Of a DNA stretch of 64,000 nucleotides, positions 1-9,200 are shown in pieces. The translations under genes were made by a program, and so were the position numbers. A model generated the notes under the pieces. It ran no database searches. It saw only the letters and a list, made by a program, of their open reading frames with translations, and was not told where the DNA came from. Numbering within the stretch: position 1 is the first letter of the stretch; the number at the start of each line of letters is the position of its first letter. Source of the stretch: Polynucleobacter sp. AP-Nino-20-G2 (GTDB taxonomy: Bacteria > Pseudomonadota > Gammaproteobacteria > Burkholderiales > Burkholderiaceae); assembly GCF_018688235.1 (NCBI RefSeq), contig NZ_CP061313.1, forward strand, positions 1,161,130-1,225,129. Direction: 5' to 3'.

Positions 1-73
1 TGCTGCTTATATTTTTACTTCCTCTACTGCGCTTCTTTGCTACTTATTGTTTTCATCCACTCTTCAGGCCTGC

Positions 74-205
74 CTACTGATATTTGCGGCTAAATACGCG
101 TGTATTAGTTTGCTCATTACGCCTGGTGCTTTTCAGTACCGCGCAGTAAGACAGAATCATGATGGCTGCGAGTGAGATGCCGTTGAAGTTATTTAATAGG
201 TCCAT
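74..205 (-). CDS. Putative 43-residue single-span membrane micro-protein downstream of umuC
   Basis: A short frame begins with ATG at 205, preceded by a strong AAGGAG ribosome binding site six bases upstream, and ends with TAG at 76-74. The predicted peptide starts MDLLNNFNGISLAAIMILSY. It has one hydrophobic segment (about residues 10-24), then a basic polar tail with several Arg and Lys. It lies 72 bases after umuC on the same strand with no terminator visible between, so it may be the third cistron of the SOS operon. I recognise no family. The strong ribosome site argues that it is real; the short length argues caution. Confidence 0.5.
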   Translation of the reverse strand: MDLLNNFNGISLAAIMILSYCAVLKSTRRNEQTNTRVFSRKYQ

Positions 206-277
206 GTGTTTCTCCTTGTTTACTTGCTGACTAAGTTATTTACTGTGTTTGCTTGCTGCTTTTGATTCATTCATTTG

Positions 278-1576
278 TTATCGCGCTACGGGTAATTCAT
301 CCCACTGCGTGGTGTAGTTGGGTGATCTGTTGCCTGATCTCATCTTCCAGTCTTGAGTGGTTCCAGATACTGCGGTTCTGATGACGGCATTACCAAAGCG
401 ATTGTTAATCGAGTCCATAGCTTTCATGAGATGAGCTGACTTGCCTTTGACTTCCATGTCATCAAAAAGGGATTGCTGCACTGTGGGCTTATCTGCCAAG
501 AGACTGAACATCACTCCGGCTTTTTTGTACTTAAAGCCTGCTTGATAGATTTGCTTTAAGCCTTTGAGTGCGGCAGTTGTTAGCGTTAAGGTGTTATCAC
601 TAGGATCAGCCAATGGAATGGTGACGCTCTGGTGGTATTGGGGCTCAGGCTTATGCGGATTGGTTTGGATAAAGATCGTGAGCGCGCCCGTAACGGATTG
701 CTGACCTCTGAGCTTCTCCGCACCTCTTGCAATATGAGTAGCAACGGATTCTGCTAACTGCTCCATGGAGGTCACTGGTTTACCAAAGCTACGCGAGGAA
801 ACGATCTGCTGTTTAGCTGGCACCACTTCTTCCAGACTTAGGCAAGATACGCCGCGCAACTCGTAGCAAATACGTTCAATGACAACACCAAATTGCTGGC
901 GCATGGATTGCGGTGAAGTTTGTAGCAAATCAAAAATAGTATTGATCTGTAGTACTTTGAGTTTCTTGCTAAGTTGCTTGCCGATACCCCACACCTCCCC
1001 TACTGGTGTTTCGGTCATCCACTGGTAGAGCTCTTCTTTAGGCATAGCGCTGATATCGCATACGCCTGCAAACTGTTTGTGCTTTTTGGCTAGGTGATTA
1101 GCCAACTTAGCCAAGGTCTTGCTGGCACCAACACCTACACACACTGGTAGGCCAGTAGAGTCTTTAATCGTTTGCTTGATGGTTTGACCTAGTTCTACTG
1201 GATCGATGTATTGCTTGAGTACAGTCTCGATTCTGAGAAAACTCTCGTCAATGCTGTAGACCTCTAAATGCGGGGTGAAGGTTTTTAAGACCTCAACTAC
1301 CCTGTTGCTCATATCCCCATACAGGGTGTAGTTTGATGAGTAGGCCTGGATGCCATGCTTCTTAGCTAGATCTTGCATCTGAAACCAGGGGGTCGCCATC
1401 TTCACGCCAAGCTCTTTTACTTCCGCACTGCGCGCCACTGCGCAACCATCGTTATTGGAGAGCACCACCATCGGCACGCCCTCTAACTTGGGCGCAAATA
1501 CCCGTTCGCAAGAAACGTAGAAGTTGTTCACATCTACCAGCGCAAAGAGCTGATTGGTTTGGCCAGATTGATTCAT
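278..1576 (-). CDS. umuC: DNA polymerase V catalytic subunit UmuC (Y-family translesion polymerase)
   Basis: Error-prone polymerase that, with cleaved UmuD, copies across lesions after SOS induction. The 432-residue length fits UmuC (E. coli 422). The Y-family metal-binding motif DVNNFY is at residues 15-20 and the second catalytic motif SIDES at 108-112 (D110, E111). Little-finger sequence follows, and a QQSLF sequence at 367-371 looks like a beta-clamp binding peptide. The ATG overlaps the umuD stop by four bases (ATGA), so the two are translationally coupled, and control comes from the LexA box upstream of umuD. A chromosomal umuC rather than dinB is supported by the UmuD partner and the C-terminal UmuC-type region. 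Confidence 0.95.
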   Translation of the reverse strand: MNQSGQTNQLFALVDVNNFYVSCERVFAPKLEGVPMVVLSNNDGCAVARSAEVKELGVKMATPWFQMQDLAKKHGIQAYSSNYTLYGDMSNRVVEVLKTFTPHLEVYSIDESFLRIETVLKQYIDPVELGQTIKQTIKDSTGLPVCVGVGASKTLAKLANHLAKKHKQFAGVCDISAMPKEELYQWMTETPVGEVWGIGKQLSKKLKVLQINTIFDLLQTSPQSMRQQFGVVIERICYELRGVSCLSLEEVVPAKQQIVSSRSFGKPVTSMEQLAESVATHIARGAEKLRGQQSVTGALTIFIQTNPHKPEPQYHQSVTIPLADPSDNTLTLTTAALKGLKQIYQAGFKYKKAGVMFSLLADKPTVQQSLFDDMEVKGKSAHLMKAMDSINNRFGNAVIRTAVSGTTQDWKMRSGNRSPNYTTQWDELPVAR

Positions 1577-2070
1577 ATTGCCTTCCCGTTTCTGCTGCTA
1601 GCGTGGCTATATCTGCGCACTACCCCGACCACTACACCCCAGATCTGCAGCTGACTGCTCTCGTTAAAGGTGATGGGTTCGTAACTCGGGTTCTCGGGCT
1701 GAAGCTCGGTTTTGCCACGCAATTGATAGAGGCGCTTAATGGTGTACTCGTCATCCACTACGGCGACAACGATGTCTTTATGCTTTGCTTTGAGGGCTTT
1801 ATCGACGACAACCTTATCGCCGTCACAAATACCCGCACCCATCATTGAATCCCCCTTGACGGTGAACATGAAGGTGGCCGGTTTGTTTTGAATCAGATAG
1901 CTATTGAGATCGAGCCCTTCCTCAGCGTAATCCGCCGCTGGACTCGGAAATCCTGCTGAAATACGGTGACTGAGAAGCTTGAACTCGTAGGTGTCGCTCG
2001 TCGCCAAAGCCTGTGGGGCCTGAGTCAGAGTGCTTTCTGAGGAGCTTTGTGGAAGTGCGATAAGTGCCAT
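1573..2070 (-). CDS. umuD: SOS mutagenesis protein UmuD (S24-family self-cleaving peptidase)
   Basis: Accessory subunit of polymerase V, activated by RecA-stimulated self-cleavage. A LexA-like autoprotease fold is visible: an Ala-Gly cleavage site at A39-G40, catalytic serine S75 in KGDSM and lysine K112 in YTIKRL. At 165 residues it is longer than E. coli UmuD (139) because of about 25 extra N-terminal residues rich in Ser, Thr and Gln. A LexA-type dyad lies 11 bases upstream of the ATG. No HTH domain is present, so it is UmuD and not LexA. Confidence 0.93.
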   Translation of the reverse strand: MALIALPQSSSESTLTQAPQALATSDTYEFKLLSHRISAGFPSPAADYAEEGLDLNSYLIQNKPATFMFTVKGDSMMGAGICDGDKVVVDKALKAKHKDIVVAVVDDEYTIKRLYQLRGKTELQPENPSYEPITFNESSQLQIWGVVVGVVRRYSHASSRNGKAI

Positions 2071-2081
2071 GGGTTCTAATA

Positions 2082-2101
2082 TACTGTATATCCATACAGT
2101 A
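2082..2101. promoter_or_regulatory. LexA (SOS) operator of umuDC
   Basis: The 20-base site is TACTGTATATCCATACAGTA, a dyad with CTG-N10-CAG that differs from the E. coli LexA consensus only in the centre. It is 11 bases upstream of the umuD start, where bound repressor would block transcription. The lexA gene itself is not in the window. Confidence 0.9.
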
Positions 2102-2195
2102 TTTCAAGACCCACAGCTTATTTTTTCAAAAACGTGGTTTTTGACCCATTTAGAAGCGGTTTAGTAGCTTTTGACTGGCTTTTCTACTGAGCATT

Positions 2196-3881
2196 CTAGT
2201 GAATGAGCAGTGGAACCCCGGCCTTAATGGTCTGCACAACGCCAATATCTTTAATATTCTTTGGGTCCGCCTTTAGGGGATTTTGATCCAACTCCACCAA
2301 ATCAGCCAGCTTGCCAACACTAATCGTGCCCTTACTACCCTCTTCTTTATAGAGATAGGCTGCGTTACTGGTAAATCCTTTGAGCGCCAGATAAGGGTCG
2401 ACTCTTTGCTCTGGGCCTAAAGTTTTTCCAGAAAAGGTTTGGCGATTGACAGCACTCCATACCGAGAAGAGCACATTAGGGCCGGATGAAGGCGTGTCAT
2501 TGTGCAGCGCAGTTACCACCCCTTTTGCATTGGCGCTATTGAAAGGACTCAGATTATTTGCCCTCTCCGCCCCCAGCGTTTTGTCATAAACATCGCCATA
2601 TAACCAAGCACCGTTAGGCATCATGACTGCCATGATGTTTTTCTTTTTATAGTCATCTAGCTGATCATCGCGCGCAAAGAATGAATGGGCAATTACTGTG
2701 CGACGATCCTCTGTCACGCCAGTTTCTTTCATTGCCTTATCAATAGCCAATAACGTCATATCGATACCAGCATCGCCATTGCTATAGCCAAAGTATTGAA
2801 TATTCTTCTCATAAGCCAACTTGGCGTATTGATCAATTAAGCTCTGTGGGTAGTAGGCAAAACCACGCCAATCTTTTGCAAAGCCCGTGGTATCGAGATA
2901 TGGTTTTGAGAAATAAGCCAAACGCAGTTGTGGCGCGCCATCCGTCGGCACTTGTATGCCGGCAACCTTAAAGCCCCGATTGCCTTTGCTGTAAATACCA
3001 AATTGATAATTGGGATTGTTATTCAATAGCTGGTCGACAACATCAAAGGTCGGCAAAGCAATGAGGTCGATAGAGATCACACCTCGATCCACCGCCAAAC
3101 GCATATTGCGCATATCCATCAATGTCGCCTCATAGCTTTGCGCAGTAGTGAAACCATTGGCCACATAAAGCTTCTCAGCTTTGCGATAAGACTCAAACGT
3201 GAGGTCTTGAGAATACTTACCCACAGCCTTTGCTACGGCAGTGAGATAAGGCATACCAATTAACTCGCCAGTCAATTGCCCTGTCTTGGGGTTAACTGGG
3301 ATAAAACCAGATACTGCTTTAGTGCTGGTGGTAATGCCCAATTTTTTCAGGCCTGCACTATTGACCATGCCGGTTAAGGTAGAAATGTTTTCAATTAATA
3401 CAGGGGTATCCGGAAAGGTCTGATCCAACTCCGCCAAGCTAATAGCGCCATCACTTAATACAGCTTCGGCATATCCCGTGCCAACGATCCACCCATTAAA
3501 TGGTCTTGTTTCATTTTTTAACTTCTCAAGCAATTGCAACTTCGTCTTGGGAGGATTTTTAGAAAAATAGGCAAGATTGACGCCAAAAGTATCTTGGGCA
3601 ATTAAAGCGAAATGCCCCCAGGTATCAATAAATCCCGGCAACAAAGTATGACCCTTTAAGTCATAGAGAGTGGCATTGCTACCCACTTCTACTAGAGCGT
3701 CTTTCATGGTCCCCACGAAGGCAATCTTGTCATCCTTGACTAGAACGGTCTCAACATATTTAGGGCTATCACCCTCCATTGTCACAATATCCCCGTTGTA
3801 ATACAGAGTTGCTGAACCAGCGAAAGCTGTAGTCGCAATAGAGATCAAAATACTGCTGATCATTTTTGGAAAGGTCTTCAT
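2196..3881 (-). CDS. Exported amidohydrolase of the YtcJ-like (Amidohydro_3) family
   Basis: A 561-residue metal-dependent hydrolase of unknown substrate. Residues 1-21 form a signal peptide ending at AFA, so the enzyme is probably periplasmic. The family start (YYNGDIVTM, then LKGHTLLPGFID) and C-terminal composite domain (GTISVGKLADLVELD) are clear. Oddly, the HxH metal motif after PGFID reads TWGH: the first histidine is Trp88, while H90 remains. Later candidate ligands are in RTVIAHS and TALHNDT. Either the metal site is altered or the protein is a catalytically reduced paralogue. Upstream on the same strand is a terminator at 3914-3937, so it is probably transcribed alone. Confidence 0.8.
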   Translation of the reverse strand: MKTFPKMISSILISIATTAFAGSATLYYNGDIVTMEGDSPKYVETVLVKDDKIAFVGTMKDALVEVGSNATLYDLKGHTLLPGFIDTWGHFALIAQDTFGVNLAYFSKNPPKTKLQLLEKLKNETRPFNGWIVGTGYAEAVLSDGAISLAELDQTFPDTPVLIENISTLTGMVNSAGLKKLGITTSTKAVSGFIPVNPKTGQLTGELIGMPYLTAVAKAVGKYSQDLTFESYRKAEKLYVANGFTTAQSYEATLMDMRNMRLAVDRGVISIDLIALPTFDVVDQLLNNNPNYQFGIYSKGNRGFKVAGIQVPTDGAPQLRLAYFSKPYLDTTGFAKDWRGFAYYPQSLIDQYAKLAYEKNIQYFGYSNGDAGIDMTLLAIDKAMKETGVTEDRRTVIAHSFFARDDQLDDYKKKNIMAVMMPNGAWLYGDVYDKTLGAERANNLSPFNSANAKGVVTALHNDTPSSGPNVLFSVWSAVNRQTFSGKTLGPEQRVDPYLALKGFTSNAAYLYKEEGSKGTISVGKLADLVELDQNPLKADPKNIKDIGVVQTIKAGVPLLIH

Positions 3882-3913
3882 ACCCTACTTTTTACAGGAA
3901 AAAATTCTGAGAA

Positions 3914-3937
3914 ACAAAAAACCACCCGAAGGTGGTC
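3914..3937 (-). terminator. Rho-independent terminator after the DUF1993 unit
   Basis: Read on the minus strand, a six-base stem (ACCACC/GGTGGT at 3922-3937, loop CGAA on the plus strand) is followed by a run of six T. It lies downstream of the DUF1993 gene and its coupled small ORF. Confidence 0.8.
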
Positions 3938-3967
3938 AATGCACTTGAAGTGGTAACTGGTTTATTA

Positions 3968-4084
3968 CTAACAAAAGGCAAAAGCCAGAATAGCTGGATC
4001 ATCCAAGAAGGCATTCGAGGCATAGATGCTTGCCCGGTAAAACCAGGCATGCCCCACTTCGATGATCTCAAGCAAGCGATCCAT
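3968..4084 (-). CDS. Putative 38-residue ORF translationally coupled to the DUF1993 gene
   Basis: The DUF1993 stop codon and an ATG overlap as TAATG, and the frame continues 38 codons to TAG at 3970-3968, just before a terminator. The peptide begins MDRLLEIIEVGHAWFYRASI and is rich in aromatic and aliphatic residues. It has no family I recognise and no ribosome site of its own, so translation would depend on termination of the upstream gene. The alternative is a chance frame in a 3' leader. Confidence 0.35.
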   Translation of the reverse strand: MDRLLEIIEVGHAWFYRASIYASNAFLDDPAILAFAFC

Positions 4085-4584
4085 TAGCCGAGATAGTCCG
4101 CTTTACCAATTTCTACGCCGTTGTGACGCAAGATGTTGTAGGCCGTAGTGACATGGAAGTAGAAATTGGGAATAATCCAAGTCAGCACATACTGCTCGCC
4201 GACAAACTCAAAGCTCCACTCTTTGACGGAAAACTTAATCTCTTTGGCCTCCGTGCCGTTCACTTGCTCGGGTTTGATGGTGTCGACAAAGGCAATCGTT
4301 TTAGCAATGCGCTCTTTTAACTGCGCAATAGTAGTTTCGTTATCGTCAAATTTGGGGGCCTCAATGCTAGCTAAACGTGCCATGCCATTCTTCACTTGAT
4401 CGCAAGCAATCTGCACCTGTTTGGCCAAAGGGAACATATCCGGAAATAGGCGCCCCTCCACCAAAACAGCACCATCAATACCTTTGGCGGCAACATGCTC
4501 TTCAGCCTTAGTCAAAAGGCTAGAGAGATTGCCAAGCATCTTTTTCAATTGTGGAATCGATGCTTGGTACATTGAAATGGCCAT
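4084..4584 (-). CDS. DUF1993 family protein
   Basis: A 166-residue cytosolic protein of the DUF1993 family, whose function is not established; the fold is thought to resemble the DinB four-helix bundle. Features recalled from the family are the N-terminal MYQASIPQLKKMLGNL, the central segment LFPDMFPLAKQVQIACD, and the C-terminal region PNFYFHVTTAYNILRHNGVEIGK, whose histidines sit where DinB-like proteins place metal ligands. No signal peptide is seen. It stands alone apart from the possible coupled ORF downstream. Confidence 0.85.
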   Translation of the reverse strand: MAISMYQASIPQLKKMLGNLSSLLTKAEEHVAAKGIDGAVLVEGRLFPDMFPLAKQVQIACDQVKNGMARLASIEAPKFDDNETTIAQLKERIAKTIAFVDTIKPEQVNGTEAKEIKFSVKEWSFEFVGEQYVLTWIIPNFYFHVTTAYNILRHNGVEIGKADYLG

Positions 4585-4622
4585 AAATACTTTCTGAAAT
4601 AAATTACTTAATTGTGAGTGAA

Positions 4623-5444
4623 TTAAACATCACTCATGAAATCGCCACCACCACTGTCATCCCATGAGCTTGAGCTTGCACCGGCATCATCCCAAGAACT
4701 AGCATCTTGCACGCCAAAATTAGGATCTAAAGATGCTGGACCGCCCACTTGATTCATATTAGGGTTCATATTGGGATTGCCACTTTCGTGACCGCCCATC
4801 AGGTGACTTGCCAATGCTTGACCAGCATACATACCAGCACCCAATGCGGCACCAGTAGCCAAACTACCCATCAATCCACCACCTGCGCCACCAACTGGCG
4901 TACCAGGGTAGCCAGGACCGCCGGGATAGCCAGCGGGTCCGCCTGGAGTACCAGGGTAACCAGCGCTCGGGGCGTTGTAGACCTGGACTGCCTCAGCCTG
5001 GCGACGCTTCATCACAATGATGATGCCCACTACCAAGATGGCAATCAAACCCCAGAAGAGTGGATTACTAAAAATAGATGTTGAGCTACCGGCTACGGGA
5101 GCAGCGGCTCCACCAGCTAATTGCATTTGTAACTTTTGAACAGACTCAGGCTGAGCAAATGGCAAGCCTGGGGCAAGGTTCTCCGCTTTGATGAAATGAT
5201 TGCGCGCTACCTCTAGCTTACCTTCTTTGAGGTACAGCTCGGCAGCAACATAATGTGCTTTTGCGCTATTCGGATGGTTTTGCAAAACCTCTTTCATCAT
5301 GGCATCAGCTTTAGCCATCTGTCCGGCTTGCACAGCTTGATAGACCTCTGGCAGAGTTGCTTCAGCAAATGCCACATTGCTAGTGAGCAGTACCGCCGTT
5401 GCGAATACGCTAACTACTAAATTCATTACGTGACGCATTTTCAT
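4623..5444 (-). CDS. Membrane-anchored TPR protein with glycine/proline-rich tail
   Basis: About 273 residues of unknown function. The chosen start is the second of two adjacent ATGs, five bases after AGGAG; a longer frame to 5480 lacks such a site. Order: signal peptide or N-terminal anchor ending at VAFA, tetratricopeptide-like helices (LPEVYQAVQAG through HFIKAENLAPG), a transmembrane segment (PLFWGLIAILVVGIIIVM) followed by KRR, then a Gly/Pro/Tyr-rich segment, a glycine-zipper-like hydrophobic stretch, and an acidic Ser/Trp/Asp-rich end (two SSWDD repeats). The C-terminal GGGDF style recalls the low-complexity tails of TPM-domain membrane proteins. Tandem dyads lie upstream at 5484-5530. 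Confidence 0.7.
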   Translation of the reverse strand: MKMRHVMNLVVSVFATAVLLTSNVAFAEATLPEVYQAVQAGQMAKADAMMKEVLQNHPNSAKAHYVAAELYLKEGKLEVARNHFIKAENLAPGLPFAQPESVQKLQMQLAGGAAAPVAGSSTSIFSNPLFWGLIAILVVGIIIVMKRRQAEAVQVYNAPSAGYPGTPGGPAGYPGGPGYPGTPVGGAGGGLMGSLATGAALGAGMYAGQALASHLMGGHESGNPNMNPNMNQVGGPASLDPNFGVQDASSWDDAGASSSSWDDSGGGDFMSDV

Positions 5445-5483
5445 CATGACTCCTTGTAGGATGTTTCTTGCGAATTCCATTAT

Positions 5484-5530
5484 CCCTAGTTTGGGGATTT
5501 TTGCTATTCCCTAGCTATATGGGGATTTTC
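5484..5530. promoter_or_regulatory. Tandem imperfect repeat, candidate operator of the TPR gene
   Basis: Two copies of CCCTAG, a short spacer, then GGGGATTTT start about 25 bases apart (5484 and 5509). Each copy is itself a small dyad (CCC...GGG). The position just upstream of the minus-strand TPR gene suggests a paired protein-binding site. No known regulator motif is recognised. Confidence 0.35.
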
Positions 5531-5583
5531 TGAGGAACTTCAAGAGGCTAACTATCAGATCGAAGTGATCATTCCCTTAATTT

Positions 5584-5630
5584 TTGTAGCTATATAAATT
5601 CATTGCTGATACGATTTAACGTAACTACAA
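5584..5630. promoter_or_regulatory. Inverted repeat at the brnTA promoter, candidate BrnA operator
   Basis: TTGTAGCTA (5584-5592) and TAACTACAA (5622-5630) are inverted with eight of nine positions matching, around a TATAAA-like -10. BrnA-type antitoxins are known to repress their own operon, so this is the likely site. Its location also favours the brnT start at 5639 over the longer frame from 5603. Confidence 0.4.
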
Positions 5631-5638
5631 TATTTCCG

Positions 5639-5911
5639 ATGAAATTACCCTATGATTCGGTTAAAAATAATTCAAATATTGAGAAACATGGTTTATCACT
5701 TGCAGAAGCCAAGCTACTTGAGTGGGATACAGCCTTAGAGTGGATTGATGCTAGGAAAAATTATGGTGAGGAAAGACGTGTAGCGCTAGCCCTCATAAAG
5801 GAACGTTTGTACTGCGTAGTTTATGTTGAACTAAAAATCGGCATCAGAATTATCAGCCTAAGAAAAGCAAATAACCGCGAGATGAGCATCTATGAAGAAA
5901 AAATTAATTAG
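5639..5911 (+). CDS. brnT: BrnT family ribonuclease toxin
   Basis: Toxin of a type II toxin-antitoxin pair; BrnT proteins are small RelE-fold RNases that stop translation. From the internal ATG the protein is 90 residues, the usual size, and starts MKLPYDSVKNNSNIEKHGLS, the characteristic BrnT opening (YDxxKxxxNxxKHG). It continues with a WIDARKNYGEERRVALALI strand-rich core and ends with RIISLRKANNREMSIYEE, the conserved basic C-terminal motif. It overlaps brnA by 20 bases. The longer frame from 5603 adds 12 residues without a ribosome site. Confidence 0.88.
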   Translation: MKLPYDSVKNNSNIEKHGLSLAEAKLLEWDTALEWIDARKNYGEERRVALALIKERLYCVVYVELKIGIRIISLRKANNREMSIYEEKIN

Positions 5912-6239
5912 ACATAGCGCCGCAGAAGATACGGCAATTACAAAAGCTGCCATGGAAGATCCGGACTCCATTCTATTCACCGATGAAGAGTGGAAGAAAG
6001 TCAAACCTACACTAGTACGCGGACGCGGCAGACCGCTAGGCAGCGGAACCAAAGAGCAAGTTACCCTGAGAATCGATAAAGATGTTTTGGATTTCTACAA
6101 ATCCAAAGGCGAAGGATGGCAAACCTTTATCAATCAAGTATTGGGTGAAATTAAAAAGGAAGCGAAATCAATATCAGCGGTTGAAAAGAAGATCATCAAA
6201 GGCAATCTAATTTCGAACAAGCTCAAAATTGCGGCCTAA
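5892..6239 (+). CDS. brnA: BrnA family antitoxin
   Basis: Antitoxin partner of BrnT, 115 residues. The core ITKAAMEDPDSILFTDEEWKK, the GRGRPLGSGTKEQVTLRID linker and the ribbon-helix-helix-like DNA-binding segment (VTLRIDKDVLDFYKSKGEGWQTFINQVL, about residues 57-85) are typical. A basic C-terminal extension of about 27 residues follows the usual end. It overlaps brnT by 20 bases, the toxin-first order typical of this family, and probably represses the operon with BrnT as co-repressor. Confidence 0.9.
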   Translation: MKKKLIRHSAAEDTAITKAAMEDPDSILFTDEEWKKVKPTLVRGRGRPLGSGTKEQVTLRIDKDVLDFYKSKGEGWQTFINQVLGEIKKEAKSISAVEKKIIKGNLISNKLKIAA

Positions 6240-6248
6240 GGAAATCCT

Positions 6249-9200
6249 TTAAATCACCTCCTCAATCTCACCTTTAGATGAGATCAGAAATGCCTTGGCT
6301 GGTTTATCCGGCCGAATTCTGCCTAACTCTTGTTTGTAGTTATTTAGCTGCGCGCGATATTGATTGTGCGCCTCACTACCTTTTTCGGGAATCGTCAGCT
6401 TGTAGTCAATGATGGCTAGATGGTCATCAAATTCCACTAGACGGTCCAAGCGATAGCTCTTCCCCTCCTGACTAATGAGATCAATCTCATTCCAAGCTTG
6501 CACCCATTGATTGGTCGTGAGGTATTGCTGGAGCGCATTGGTATTTAAAACGGTTTGCGCTTGTTGTAGTGCTTTGACTGCTTGCTCTTGATCAATCTTC
6601 AGCCAAGCTGCTACTTGATCGGCATTCATGGTCTGGCTTGTTTTACTTTTTTTGCCTGTTTGCCCCGTTTGAATTGCAAGATACTCCAGCAGTCGATGGA
6701 AATGCACGCCCTCTTCCAGAATGTCAGAGTTACGCTCTTGTTGGCTTGATTCTTCATCTTGGAATGCGTCTAGCGTGAGGCCACTTTCAATATCTTGTAG
6801 TTGTTGCTGATGACTTATCTTTGCCGCATTCCAGGAAACTTCAAAATCCTCCATCATGAAATGGGTTTGATTTATCTCTATGGTCTGGATGGCGCCAGTT
6901 TGCCAGCTTGTAGATTGGGTTACCAGGAATGGATCTTCTAGAAGCGGCAGCCCGCCCAAGGTCGCTTTGCCATACCAAGATTTTTCATCAAGGCCTGTCG
7001 GATTTTTGCTGGTGGGTGCTTTTGCTACGCCACTTATCCAAAGCCCCTGCTTTGCTCTAGTCATCGCGACGTAGAGCAAGTTCCAGTTTTCATTTGCACC
7101 AATCAAGAGCTCACGTTCACGCACTTCACTACGAGGATTGGTTAAGGTGCCTGAGGTATACATCGATAAATGGGTGGGACTCTCATGCTCGGGAGGCCAA
7201 TCCAATAACACGCCACGGTGATCAGCCTTACCCTCGGTATGATTGGCATCGAGCATGATCACAAAGGGAGACTCCAAACCCTTCGCACCATGAATTGTCA
7301 TGAGACGTACACGCTTGTTTCTATCTTCTTCCGATAACTCGCTCTCTTCATCTACATCCACTAAATCAGATTCTGCTTCGACATCCCCTTCATCCGGGGT
7401 TTCGTCATCATCACCGCGTCGGATTGCATTAATTTCTTCTATGAAACGACCGAGACTTGGATAACGACCTCCATCTTGATTCAAAGCCAACTCCAAGAAA
7501 GCATCCAAATTGGCAAGCACTTGGGCGCGCGCAATGTCTTGGCAGGCACTGGCGTACTTCATGCGCAGATCACACTCTTGATAGATGCGATCGAGCAAGT
7601 CGTGAACTGGCAAACGCTCACCTAATATGCGCCAATGCTCTAAATACCGCGCCGCCTGAATCAAGCTCGCATCAGGGCTATCTTGCAAGGCATCCCACCA
7701 TGAGCGATATTGATTTGAAGCCATCGCCTTCGCGAGGGTTTGCATTTGCTGCTCGGTAAATCCAAAAATAGGACTTCTGAGTACTTGGGCCAAAGGTAAG
7801 TCATGGCGAGGCGTTACTAATACCAATAGGAGTGCGATCAGATCATCAATCTCCAAGGTATTTAACAAGCCGCCCAGACGAGAGCTCTCAAAAGCCAGAC
7901 CCGCCTCACGCAAGGCCCGCTCAAATTGCGGCAAATACTTGCGACGCTTCACTAGCAGCAAGAAATCACTCTCTCTCGCCTTGCGCCATACTTCGTTACC
8001 GTTCTCGCGATCGGCTACCGGGCGAGTTGCAATGACATGCTGAATTAACGCGCTGATCTGCTGACCCTCGATATAGCGTTGAGTCACATCAGCTGTTTGC
8101 CGCGCATCCACAATCGCTTGATCAAATGCACTACCTGCTCTTTGCTCCAACTCTTCCGCTTCATGCTTGATGAGCGGCAAGAGATATGCTTCGCCTTCTA
8201 ACTGATATGGGGCATCACCACCAGCGGGCGCATTCCATAGGGTGTTCTGTCCAGTAAATTGATATGTCTCAGGCAATCTCTCGCGATCAAATACACGATT
8301 TACTGCCGTATTAATTTGCGGCGCATTACGACGCGTCGCATTTTGATTCAGAGATGCCGCTTGCAGCTCTTTAACAAGGAAGGCCTCGGCATCATCAAAC
8401 AAACGTGGGTCGGCACGGCGGAAACGATAAATCGATTGCTTGGGATCGCCCACGATAAAGACGGTCGGCTTGGACTCATCCTGACCATAGCCTTCTAACC
8501 ATGCACGCAGAATCTGCCATTGCAAGGGATTGGTATCTTGGAACTCATCCACCAAGATATGTTTGTACTTCGCATCCAATCGCGCTTGCAAGTAGGATGC
8601 ATTAGCGCAGTCCGCCATTAACTGACTGACACCAATCTCGAGGTCATCAAAGTCACGCACCCGCATAGACTCTTTTGTGGCGCTCACGTGCTCCATCATG
8701 GCAGAGCTCATCGCAAACCAAGCCTCATTTAAGGCATAAGCTTCCCGCTCTTTTTGCCAGCTGATGAATTCCAGAAAAGCGCTCGCCCATGCCTGCTTGT
8801 AGGAAACATGCTCTTGTTCACAATCAGAAAGACCCTCCTTCTTGAGGTATTTCTTCAAATCGCCAGCGGCTTTATCATTGGACGTTCTATTGGTGTCATC
8901 CTGCGTCAGGAATACCGACTGCAAGACAGATGCGATTTCCATCACATCTCCACCGCGAGCCTTGACCTCCATCGCTGCTTTGATAGCAGGGGCATAGCCC
9001 TGCTCTGTCGCACTACTGTTCGTAAAACACTTTTGCAAGAATCGCAGGTCTGCTTCCGCGTTCATGGCACCCCACACCGCATCCAATGGATTGGCAGCAT
9101 TTAAGCGGGTTAGTGATTTTTTAAATTGCTCAATCGGTGCAATACCCTTGGCTTTGCACGCTTGTGAGAAAAAAGTCCAAGCACCTCTTTGCTTAAAGAG

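Noticed and set aside
1603..1848. Plus-strand ORF opposite umuD
   Set aside because: It is antisense to a well-supported umuD with catalytic residues in place, has no ribosome site and no recognisable product.
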